NCBI GenBank assembly: GCA_024762755.1
Contig: JANTGX010000176.1
Coordinates: 1-5,261 of the forward strand
Origin: Gammaproteobacteria bacterium
GTDB lineage: Bacteria > Pseudomonadota > Gammaproteobacteria > SZUA-152
Reading direction: 5' to 3'
DNA: 5,261 nucleotides
The translations under genes were made by a program, and so were the position numbers. A model generated the notes under the pieces. The model was not told where the DNA came from, did no database searches, and saw nothing but the letters and a program-made list of their open reading frames with translations. Shown piece after piece: positions 1 through 5,261 of this stretch (position 1 is its first letter; the number at the start of each line of letters is the position of its first letter).

Positions 1-98
1 GTGGCAAGGGCATGATGCCGCCCAAGGGTGGCAACTCCAAGTTGTCCGACGACGAGGTCAAGGCCGCCGTGGACTACATGGTCAAGCATTCCAAGTAA
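1..98 (+). CDS. C-terminal end of a class I c-type cytochrome (cytochrome c5-like), partial
   Basis: Only the last 32 codons are present (in frame from base 3, TAA at 96-98); the 5' part lies outside the window. The visible peptide contains GKGMMPPKGGNSKLSDDEVK and ends VDYMVKHSK. The MPPKGG stretch followed by a short loop and a final amphipathic helix beginning at the 'LSDDEV' turn is the usual end of small cytochromes of the c5 family, where a Met of this loop is the distal haem-iron ligand. Such proteins are periplasmic electron carriers; the CXXCH haem site and the signal peptide would be upstream and cannot be checked here. The gene is closed by a strong terminator 23 bases downstream, so it is probably transcribed separately from the methyltransferase gene. 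Other small class I cytochromes, or the last domain of a larger cytochrome, cannot be excluded. Confidence 0.75.
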   Translation, partial: GKGMMPPKGGNSKLSDDEVKAAVDYMVKHSK

Positions 99-120
99 GC
101 CCGGTCGGCAAGACGGTAGC

Positions 121-150
121 GAAAGGCGGCCCGCGGGCCGCCTTTCTTTT
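121..150 (+). terminator. Rho-independent terminator after the cytochrome gene
   Basis: Bases 121-146 form a perfect 26-bp palindrome centred on 133/134, giving an 11-bp stem (121-131 with 136-146) around a 4-base loop. The stem is GC-rich with an A/T outer end, and is followed directly by TTTT at 147-150. It lies 22 bases past the cytochrome stop codon and before the promoter of the next gene, so it separates the two transcription units. Confidence 0.9.
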
Positions 151-188
151 GCCCCTGTCTTTTGTCTGGCACCGGTGAGAGACGGGCA

Positions 189-217
189 TTGTCTCCCTTG
201 CGGGCGGCGAGGATAAT
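189..217 (+). promoter_or_regulatory. Predicted sigma70-type promoter of the rRNA methyltransferase gene
   Basis: A TTGTCT hexamer (189-194, 4 of 6 to TTGACA) and GATAAT (212-217, 5 of 6 to TATAAT) are separated by exactly 17 bases. The expected transcription start near 224 would leave a leader of about 20 bases that still includes the ribosome binding site at 233-237. It lies just downstream of the preceding terminator, as expected for a new transcription unit. This is a pattern match only. Confidence 0.6.
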
Positions 218-232
218 GGCGCGCCCCACCGC

Positions 233-237
233 GAGGA
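233..237 (+). promoter_or_regulatory. Ribosome binding site of the rRNA methyltransferase gene
   Basis: GAGGA ends 7 bases before the ATG at 245, which supports that start codon. Confidence 0.75.
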
Positions 238-244
238 CTCCGGC

Positions 245-1444
245 ATGAGCGAAGCACTGCCCGCACTGCGATTGAAGAAACACGAAGAACGCCGCCTGCG
301 CGCCGGCCATCTCTGGATCTACAGCAACGAGGTGGACACCACCCGGACCCCCTTGCAGCACTTCACCCCTGGACAGGCGGTGCGCATCGAGGATTATCGC
401 GGACACCCCCTCGGCACCGGCTATGTGAACCCTCACTCACTCATCTGCGCCCGATTGGTCAGCCGCGACCCCAAGCACGTGCTCGACCGCTCGCTGCTCG
501 TGCACCGCCTCAACATCGCCCTGTCTCTGCGCCAGCGCCTGTTTTCCGCACCCTACTATCGCCTGGTGCATGGTGAGGGCGATGGTCTACCCGGCCTGGT
601 GGTGGACCGCTTCGGCGACGTGCTGGTAGCGCAGATCACCACCGCCGGTATGGAGCAGCAGAAACAGGCCGTGGTGGAGGCCCTGGAGAAGGTGCTCAAG
701 CCCAGCGCCATCGTCCTGCGCAACGACAGCGGTACGCGCAAGCCGGAGGGGCTGGAGCGCTATGTCGAGACCGCCCTCGGCGAGCTGCCGGAGGCGGTGC
801 TGGTGGAGGAGAACGGCGCGCGCTTCCACATCGACCCCCTGGGCGGGCAGAAGACCGGCTGGTTCTTCGACCACCGCATGAACCGCGCCCGGCTGCAGCA
901 CTATGCCAAGGACCTGCAGGTGCTGGACGTGTTCAGCTATATCGGCGCCTGGGGGATCGAGGCGGCGCTAGCCGGCGCCAGCGAGGTAACCTGCATCGAG
1001 AGCAGCGCCGCGGCGGTGGACCGCCTGCACGCCAATGCCGAGCTGAACGGCCTGGGCGAGCGCGTGGTCAGCGTGCAGGGCGATGCCTTCGAGGCCCTCA
1101 AGCAGCTGCGCCGGGATCGCCGGCACTTCGACCTGGTGATCGTCGATCCGCCCGCCTTCATCAAGCGCAAGAAGGACTTCAAGGAAGGTCTCAACGCCTA
1201 CCACCGCATCAACCAGATGGCCCTGCAGGTCCTCGCCAAGGGCGGCTATCTGGTCAGCGCCTCCTGTTCCTGGCACCTGGGTCGCGAGCAGTTGCGCGAC
1301 ACCCTGCTCAAGGCCAGCCGCCACCTGGATCGCTCCGTACAGATCACCGAGCAGGGCCACCAGGGGCCGGACCACCCGGTGCACCCCGCCATCCCCGAAA
1401 CGGACTATCTCAAGGCCTTCTTCCTGCGCGTGCTGGCCGCCTAG
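245..1444 (+). CDS. rlmI: Class I SAM-dependent 23S rRNA cytosine-C5 methyltransferase, RlmI family
   Basis: The protein has 399 residues (E. coli RlmI has 396) and is co-linear with RlmI, which makes m5C1962 in 23S rRNA using S-adenosylmethionine in the cytoplasm. In order: an N-terminal PUA-type RNA-binding domain (about 5-80, containing the HLWIYSNE turn), a central EEHEE-like segment with GEGDGLPGLVVDRFGD (110-125), and a Rossmann-fold methyltransferase domain from about 200. The latter shows GQKTGWFFDHRMNR (201-214), the SAM-binding loop DVFSYIGAWG (228-237), the acidic E252 after strand 2, DPPAF (301-305), and the SCS motif with the likely catalytic Cys341. The start at 245 has a good ribosome binding site. 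The gene has its own promoter and converges on oxyR with overlapping stop codons. The N-terminal wording (LRLKK...RRLRAGHLWIYSNE) resembles the Pseudomonas-type subfamily more than E. coli RlmI, so the exact target base is inferred from the family; 'rlmI' is the best symbol rather than a proven one. Confidence 0.88.
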   Translation: MSEALPALRLKKHEERRLRAGHLWIYSNEVDTTRTPLQHFTPGQAVRIEDYRGHPLGTGYVNPHSLICARLVSRDPKHVLDRSLLVHRLNIALSLRQRLFSAPYYRLVHGEGDGLPGLVVDRFGDVLVAQITTAGMEQQKQAVVEALEKVLKPSAIVLRNDSGTRKPEGLERYVETALGELPEAVLVEENGARFHIDPLGGQKTGWFFDHRMNRARLQHYAKDLQVLDVFSYIGAWGIEAALAGASEVTCIESSAAAVDRLHANAELNGLGERVVSVQGDAFEALKQLRRDRRHFDLVIVDPPAFIKRKKDFKEGLNAYHRINQMALQVLAKGGYLVSASCSWHLGREQLRDTLLKASRHLDRSVQITEQGHQGPDHPVHPAIPETDYLKAFFLRVLAA

Positions 1445-1450
1445 GCGGCC
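1435..1450. other. Perfect 16-bp palindrome containing both convergent stop codons
   Basis: GGCCGCCTAGGCGGCC is a perfect palindrome. Its centre CTAG (1441-1444) supplies the TAG stop of the methyltransferase gene on + (1442-1444) and the TAG stop of oxyR on - (1441-1443). As RNA it could fold on either transcript as a 6-bp GC stem with a CTAG loop. No T-run follows on either strand, so it is not a standard intrinsic terminator, though it may slow polymerase or protect 3' ends. No other terminator is seen between these convergent genes. Confidence 0.5.
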
Positions 1451-2349
1451 TGTCCATCGTGCCGGTGGGCACGGATGAAATCGCCGAGACGGCGGAAGGC
1501 CGCGTCGAAGGCGCTGCCCTCACGCCAGGCGAGACCGATCTCGCGCACGCTGTCCGCCTGCAGCGGATAGGTGCGGATACGGGTGCCGCGCAGCAAGGGG
1601 GAGTCCACCGCCATCTCCGGCAGAAAGGTGATGCCGAGGTCGGCGTCCACCATCTCCACCAGGGTCAACAGGCTGCTGGCGGCGAAGCTGCCCACCTGCT
1701 CGGCGCCACGGATGTGGCAGGCGGCGAGGGCATGGTCGCGCAGGCAGTGGCCATCCTCCAGCAACAGCACACTGTCGGCCGGCAAGGCCTCCACCCGCGG
1801 CGGCCCTTGCCCAATCAGCGCGCTGCCCTCGTGGGCGGCGAGCAGGAAGGGGTCCTCGAACAGCGGCATCACCGTCACGTGACGCAGGGCGAAGGGCAGG
1901 GCGAGCAGGATCAGGTCCAGCTCGCCCGCCATGAGGCCGTCGTAGATCCGCCGTGTCTGCTCCTCCTGCAGGTAGAGCTGTAGGCGGGGAAAGGCCGTGC
2001 GCAGGGCCGGCAGCACCCGCGGCAGGAGGAAGGGGGCAATGGTGGGGATCACCCCCAGGCGCAGGCGCCCGGCGAGGGGGTCGCGCTCGCGTTGGGCCAG
2101 CACCACCAGCTCCTCCATCTCACGCAGGCACTGGCCCGCCTTGGCCGCCACCTCCCGGCCGGTGGCGGTGATGGTGACGTGCTTGCGGCTGCGGTCCACC
2201 AGTTGCACCCCCAGCAGGGTCTCCAGGTCCCGGATGGCGGCGCTGAAGGCCGATTGGGAGACGAAGCAGGCCGCGGCGGCCCGGCCGAAGTGGCCGTGCT
2301 CGGCGAGGGCGGCGAAGTAGCGCAACTGTTTGACCGTGGGCAGGTTCAT
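1441..2349 (-). CDS. oxyR: OxyR, LysR-family peroxide-sensing transcriptional regulator
   Basis: With the start at 2349 the protein has 302 residues (E. coli OxyR has 305). Residues about 6-63 form the winged helix-turn-helix domain of LysR regulators (HFGRAAAACFVSQSAFSAAI at 20-39), followed by a linker helix and an effector domain from about 93. The two redox cysteines are present in LLEDGHCLRDHALAAC: Cys202 and Cys211, corresponding to E. coli Cys199 and Cys208 with identical spacing. His201 and Thr103 (IPT) match the conserved peroxide-binding residues His198 and Thr100. Hydrogen peroxide would form the 202-211 disulfide and switch the protein to an activator. An in-frame ATG at 2388 would lengthen it by 13 residues, but that extension contains the likely -10 box (2377-2382), so 2349 is preferred although its ribosome binding site is weak. 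It is divergent from a peroxidase gene, its probable target. No terminator is seen after it. Confidence 0.95.
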   Translation of the reverse strand: MNLPTVKQLRYFAALAEHGHFGRAAAACFVSQSAFSAAIRDLETLLGVQLVDRSRKHVTITATGREVAAKAGQCLREMEELVVLAQRERDPLAGRLRLGVIPTIAPFLLPRVLPALRTAFPRLQLYLQEEQTRRIYDGLMAGELDLILLALPFALRHVTVMPLFEDPFLLAAHEGSALIGQGPPRVEALPADSVLLLEDGHCLRDHALAACHIRGAEQVGSFAASSLLTLVEMVDADLGITFLPEMAVDSPLLRGTRIRTYPLQADSVREIGLAWREGSAFDAAFRRLGDFIRAHRHDGQAA

Positions 2350-2376
2350 GCGGGGTTCCCGTTTCATGTGATCGGA

Positions 2377-2382
2377 ATTATA
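2377..2382 (-). promoter_or_regulatory. Predicted -10 box of oxyR
   Basis: On the minus strand these bases read TATAAT, a perfect -10 hexamer. It predicts a transcription start near 2370 and a leader of about 21 bases before the oxyR ATG at 2349. No good -35 box is found 16-18 bases upstream (AGAATA at the 17-base position), as is common at regulator-controlled promoters. Its position inside the longer reading frame is the main reason to reject the upstream ATG at 2388. Confidence 0.55.
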
Positions 2383-2416
2383 GGACATAACATTCTGTTT
2401 ATTCTGTTTTACAGAT
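2380..2416. promoter_or_regulatory. Candidate OxyR binding region between oxyR and the peroxidase gene
   Basis: Aligned by eye to the published tandem OxyR consensus (two ATAGnTnnnAnCTAT elements 7 bases apart), the element at 2380-2394 matches 7 of 10 specified bases, with a perfect ATAG, and the element at 2402-2416 matches 5 of 10. The site overlaps the oxyR -10 box at one end and the -35 box of the peroxidase gene at the other, which would fit autorepression of oxyR and activation of the peroxidase gene. Bases 2371-2420 contain only 14 G or C (28%), an obvious AT-rich island in this genome. The match is moderate, so the exact footprint is uncertain. Confidence 0.45.
2392..2409. repeat. 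Tandem 9-bp direct repeat in the divergent promoter region
   Basis: ATTCTGTTT occurs twice back to back (2392-2400 and 2401-2409). The second copy runs into CTGTTTTACAG (2404-2414), an inverted repeat of CTGT and ACAG around TTT. The repeats sit within the candidate OxyR region and just upstream of, or overlapping, the peroxidase -35 box. Confidence 0.7.
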
Positions 2417-2436
2417 TGATCCTGCCCGTCTACGCT
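2408..2436 (+). promoter_or_regulatory. Predicted promoter of the peroxidase gene
   Basis: TTTACA (2408-2413, 5 of 6 to TTGACA) is followed after 17 bases by TACGCT (2431-2436, 3 of 6 to TATAAT). A weak -10 with a decent -35 next to an OxyR-like site fits an activator-dependent promoter. The predicted start near 2443 gives a leader of about 53 bases. Confidence 0.4.
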
Positions 2437-2483
2437 TTACCTCGACGCATCACACGATGCCCCTTGGACGCCACCGACAACAC

Positions 2484-2488
2484 AGGAG
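2484..2488 (+). promoter_or_regulatory. Ribosome binding site of the peroxidase gene, fixes the start
   Basis: AGGAG lies 7 bases before the ATG at 2496. This selects 2496 over the in-frame ATG at 2457, which has no such site and would add 13 basic, non-homologous residues. Confidence 0.85.
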
Positions 2489-2495
2489 TCAAACC

Positions 2496-3239
<744 letters not shown>

Positions 3240-3247
3240 TGCCCTCC

Positions 3248-3277
3248 GCCGGCGGCCTCCTGCCGCCGGCACTTTTT
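3248..3277 (+). terminator. Rho-independent terminator of the peroxidase gene
   Basis: A perfect 9-bp stem GCCGGCGGC (3248-3256) pairs with GCCGCCGGC (3262-3270) around the loop CTCCT, followed by AC and five T (3273-3277). It begins 8 bases after the peroxidase stop codon. Only 25 bases separate the T-run from the next ATG. Confidence 0.92.
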
Positions 3278-3290
3278 GCCTTCACACGGG

Positions 3291-3296
3291 TACAAT
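3291..3296 (+). promoter_or_regulatory. Predicted -10 box of the membrane-protein gene (leaderless-like)
   Basis: TACAAT (5 of 6 to TATAAT) ends 6 bases before the ATG at 3303. With the usual spacing, transcription would start on the A of that ATG. The -35 position (about 3268-3273) falls at the end of the terminator stem and matches the consensus poorly, so activity may need another contact or factor. Confidence 0.45.
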
Positions 3297-3302
3297 CCCC
3301 CC

Positions 3303-3812
3303 ATGCAGACGGACGCGGATCGATCACAACGCCAACAGGCCAGGCAACCGCACAACCTGTTCATGCTCAACCTAGCCCTGTTTCACCTGCTCATGACGCC
3401 GGCCGCCATCGTCCTCGGGGCCGGACTGCTGGGCATGCTGCTGCCCCTCGCCCTGTCCCTCGCCACCATCGCCTACACCCACCTGCGGAGCCGCCGGGTG
3501 TGCGCGGCATCGCCCTGGTTCGTCTGCCTGCACTGGCGCCTGGCCATGCGCAACTACCGCCTGCTGCTCATCGGCTACGCCATCACCGCCGCCCTGCTCG
3601 CCCTCGGCTGGCTGCTCGCCGCGGCCAGCAGCGACCCGCACATGCGGAACATCCTGCACACCGTGCTGGTGCGCATCGCCGTGATGCCGGTGTTGATCAT
3701 GGTCATGGTGAACTTCTACCTGGAGTCCAACGCCATCGCCCAGGCCAGCAACGGCGAGATACCGGACGGCCTGGCGCGGCGCTTCCCGCCAGCGGACGCC
3801 GCCCGCGACTGA
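3303..3812 (+). CDS. Unrecognised small integral membrane protein, four predicted helices
   Basis: I do not recognise the family. With the ATG at 3303 the product has 169 residues. A polar, Gln/Arg-rich N-terminus (1-18) is followed by hydrophobic segments at about 19-38, 40-61, 87-108 and 121-140, then a polar C-terminal tail (141-169). Between helices 2 and 3 is a basic, aromatic loop (62-86) with RSRR (62-65), Cys67, Cys75 and HWRLAMRNYR (77-86); by the positive-inside rule this loop and both termini are probably cytoplasmic. Helix 4 contains RIAVMPVLIMVMVNFYLE (124-141) with an Asn near its end. No enzyme motif is evident. Codon use looks like that of the neighbours. A TTG at 3276 in the same frame lies inside the terminator T-run and is rejected; no Shine-Dalgarno precedes 3303. 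It lies 36 bases before lgt, which hints at a link with envelope functions but proves none. Confidence 0.75.
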   Translation: MQTDADRSQRQQARQPHNLFMLNLALFHLLMTPAAIVLGAGLLGMLLPLALSLATIAYTHLRSRRVCAASPWFVCLHWRLAMRNYRLLLIGYAITAALLALGWLLAAASSDPHMRNILHTVLVRIAVMPVLIMVMVNFYLESNAIAQASNGEIPDGLARRFPPADAARD

Positions 3813-3835
3813 GCCCTTTTGCACCCCGCTGACGG

Positions 3836-3841
3836 TATACT
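3836..3841 (+). promoter_or_regulatory. Predicted -10 box of lgt (leaderless-like)
   Basis: TATACT (5 of 6 to TATAAT) ends 7 bases before the ATG at 3849, placing the expected start of transcription 0-1 base ahead of the start codon. No convincing -35 hexamer is present at 16-18 bases. lgt may therefore be transcribed from here as well as from the upstream gene. Confidence 0.45.
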
Positions 3842-3848
3842 CTGCACC

Positions 3849-4664
3849 ATGCTCACCTACCCCAAAATCGACCCCGTGGCCGTCAAACTCGGCCCCCTCA
3901 AGATCCACTGGTACGGCATCATGTACCTGATCGCCTTCGCCAGCGCCTGGTGGCTGGGGGTGCGCCGGGCACGGCGGCCGGGCTCCGGCTGGAACCCCGA
4001 CCAGGTCTCCGACCTCATCTTCTATGGCGCCATGGGCGTGGTGCTGGGTGGGCGCCTCGGCTATACGCTGTTCTACAACTTCGGCCACTTCCTCGCCGAC
4101 CCCCTCTCCATCTTCCGCATCTGGGAGGGCGGCATGTCCTTCCACGGCGGCCTGCTGGGTGTGCTGGTGGCCATGTGGCTCTATGGCCGAAAATACCACC
4201 GCCGCTTCTTCGAGCTGACCGATTTCATCGCCCCCCTGGTGCCCATCGGCCTGGCCGCCGGGCGCCTGGGCAACTTCATCAACGGCGAGCTGTGGGGGCG
4301 GCCAACCGACGTGCCCTGGGCCATGGTCTTTCCCGGCGCCGGTCCCCTGCCGCGTCACCCCTCACAACTCTACGAGCTGCTGCTCGAGGGGGTGCTGCTG
4401 TTCATCATCGTCTGGTTCTATTCCGCCCGGCCGCGGCCACGCATGGCGGTGTCCGGCGTGTTCGCCCTCGGCTATGGCAGCTTTCGCTTCTTCGTCGAAT
4501 TCTTCCGCGAGCCGGACGCCCACATCGGCTATCTCGCCTTCGGCTGGCTCACCCAGGGCCAGCTACTCTCCGTGCCGCTGATCCTGCTCGGCGTGCTGCT
4601 CCTCTGGCTCGCCTATCGCCGCCCGCAGGACACGACCCAGACCGCCACCGCCAAGGGCAAGTGA
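3849..4664 (+). CDS. lgt: Prolipoprotein diacylglyceryl transferase
   Basis: Lgt transfers the diacylglyceryl group of phosphatidylglycerol to the lipobox cysteine of prolipoproteins in the cytoplasmic membrane, the first step of lipoprotein maturation. The 271-residue protein aligns along its whole length with E. coli Lgt (291 residues). Several hydrophobic helices are visible. The family signature GRLGNFINGELWG occupies 138-150, with Arg139, Asn142 and Gly150 matching E. coli Arg143, Asn146 and Gly154. His99 (MSFHGG), Tyr22 (HWYG), Tyr209 and Arg213 match E. coli His103, Tyr26, Tyr235 and Arg239. The roughly 20-residue length difference is one shortened periplasmic loop before PRHPSQLYELLLEG, a normal variation. 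The ATG at 3849 gives the expected N-terminus (MLTYPKIDPV); an in-frame TTG at 3819 adds 10 non-homologous residues and is rejected. There is no Shine-Dalgarno. thyA follows after a single base, implying one operon. Confidence 0.97.
   Translation: MLTYPKIDPVAVKLGPLKIHWYGIMYLIAFASAWWLGVRRARRPGSGWNPDQVSDLIFYGAMGVVLGGRLGYTLFYNFGHFLADPLSIFRIWEGGMSFHGGLLGVLVAMWLYGRKYHRRFFELTDFIAPLVPIGLAAGRLGNFINGELWGRPTDVPWAMVFPGAGPLPRHPSQLYELLLEGVLLFIIVWFYSARPRPRMAVSGVFALGYGSFRFFVEFFREPDAHIGYLAFGWLTQGQLLSVPLILLGVLLLWLAYRRPQDTTQTATAKGK
4653..4657 (+). promoter_or_regulatory. Ribosome binding site of thyA, inside the end of lgt
   Basis: AAGGG ends 8 bases before the thyA ATG at 4666 and lies within the last codons of lgt, consistent with translational coupling. 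Confidence 0.65.
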
Positions 4665-4665
4665 C

Positions 4666-5261
4666 ATGCACCAATACCTCGACCTCATGCGCCACGTTTA
4701 CCACCACGGCAGCGAAAAGACCGACCGCACCGGCACCGGCACGCGCAGCGTGTTCGGCCACCAGATGCGCTTCGACCTCGCCGAGGGCTTTCCCCTGGTC
4801 ACCACCAAGAAGCTGCACCTGCGTTCCATCATCCACGAGCTGCTGTGGTTCCTGCGCGGCGACAGCAACATCGCCTACCTGAAGGAGAACGGCGTCAGCA
4901 TCTGGGACGAGTGGGCCGACGAAAACGGTGATCTCGGCCCCGTCTACGGCGTGCAGTGGCGCTCCTGGCCCACCGCCGACGGCCGCCACGTCGACCAGAT
5001 CGCGCAGGTGGTGGAACAGATCCGCCACCACCCGGACTCGCGCCGCCTCATCGTCTCGGCCTGGAACGTGGGCGAGATCGACAACATGGCCCTGCCCCCC
5101 TGCCACGCCCTGTTCCAGTTCTACGTCGCCGACGGCCGGCTCTCCTGCCAGCTCTACCAGCGCAGCGCCGACATCTTTCTCGGCGTGCCCTTCAACATCG
5201 CCTCCTACGCCCTGCTCACGCACATGGTGGCGCAGGTCACCGGCCTCGCGCCCGGCGAGTT
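4666..5261 (+). CDS. thyA: Thymidylate synthase, 3'-truncated by the window end
   Basis: ThyA converts dUMP to dTMP using 5,10-methylenetetrahydrofolate in the cytoplasm. The first 198 codons are present, aligning without gaps to E. coli ThyA (264 residues), so about 66 residues lie outside the window. Visible landmarks are the phosphate-binding Arg21 in DRTGTGT (20-26), the folate-site segment IWDEWADENGDLGPVYG (79-95), the catalytic nucleophile Cys146 in LPPCHALFQFYV, Arg166 and Asp169 in QRSADIFLG, and Asn177 in PFNIASYALL. E. coli has Cys at position 168 where this protein has Ala, a common substitution. The gene starts one base after the lgt stop codon and has a ribosome binding site inside lgt. 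An lgt-thyA pair is widespread in gammaproteobacteria. Nothing suggests a broken gene; the open end is only the window boundary. Confidence 0.97.
   Translation, partial: MHQYLDLMRHVYHHGSEKTDRTGTGTRSVFGHQMRFDLAEGFPLVTTKKLHLRSIIHELLWFLRGDSNIAYLKENGVSIWDEWADENGDLGPVYGVQWRSWPTADGRHVDQIAQVVEQIRHHPDSRRLIVSAWNVGEIDNMALPPCHALFQFYVADGRLSCQLYQRSADIFLGVPFNIASYALLTHMVAQVTGLAPGE

Noticed and set aside
218..225. GGCGCGCC palindrome before the methyltransferase gene, considered as an operator
   Set aside because: An 8-base GC palindrome is expected by chance at this composition and has no partner site.
74..436. 120-codon minus-strand frame across the terminator and methyltransferase start
   Set aside because: It crosses a strong terminator and a promoter, overlaps the RlmI N-terminus and has no recognisable motif.
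1458..1473. Second small hairpin CGTGCC-GGTG-GGCACG near the end of oxyR, considered as terminator of the methyltransferase gene
   Set aside because: A 6-bp stem with no T-run, located in oxyR coding sequence; stems this short arise often in GC-rich DNA.
3372..4358. 328-codon antisense frame opposite the membrane-protein gene and lgt
   Set aside because: Low-complexity product rich in Gly, His, Gln, Val and Glu with no domain and no ribosome binding site; it is a reflection of GC-biased codons on the + strand.
3849..4664. Shortened Lgt loop compared with E. coli, considered as a deletion
   Set aside because: All catalytic residues remain in register on both sides, and other bacterial Lgt proteins have a similarly short loop.
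4549..5223. 224-codon antisense frame opposite lgt and thyA
   Set aside because: It covers conserved ThyA and Lgt coding sequence, and its product (Val/Ala/Asp/Gly-rich) resembles no known protein.

Overview
The window is a GC-rich (roughly two-thirds G+C by eye), densely coded stretch of a bacterial chromosome. Gene content and protein similarity point to a gammaproteobacterium: a cytochrome c5-like tail, an RlmI-type rRNA methyltransferase of the Pseudomonas-like subfamily, OxyR divergent from a peroxiredoxin-glutaredoxin hybrid, and an lgt-thyA pair close to the E. coli proteins. A purple or sulfur-oxidising Chromatiales-type lineage would fit, but the genus cannot be fixed from this sequence. 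No mobile element, CRISPR array, tRNA or rRNA is visible.

Layout. Bases 1-98 are the C-terminus of a c-type cytochrome, followed by a strong rho-independent terminator (121-150). A sigma70-like promoter (189-217) precedes the rRNA methyltransferase gene (245-1444, +). It converges on oxyR (1441-2349, -). The two stop codons overlap inside a perfect 16-bp GC palindrome. An AT-rich 146-bp divergent region (2350-2495) carries the promoters of oxyR and of the hybrid peroxidase gene (2496-3239, +), with a plausible OxyR site between them. The peroxidase gene ends in a second textbook terminator (3248-3277). After it come a small unrecognised four-helix membrane protein (3303-3812, +), lgt (3849-4664, +) and, one base later, thyA (4666 to beyond the window end, +).

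How the genes work together. oxyR and the Prx-Grx gene form a self-contained peroxide-sensing and peroxide-removing module, with a known precedent in Haemophilus influenzae. lgt and thyA are tightly coupled housekeeping genes for lipoprotein maturation and dTMP synthesis. The membrane-protein gene and lgt both lack a Shine-Dalgarno sequence and have a -10-like hexamer 6-7 bases before their ATG, which suggests leaderless or nearly leaderless messages. The other well-defined + strand starts have good ribosome binding sites.

I found no convincing undescribed multi-gene system. The points most worth a second look are the orphan membrane protein, the leaderless-like starts, the shared-stop palindrome and the oxyR/peroxidase operator. 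Nearly all remaining long open frames are high-GC shadows of these genes.
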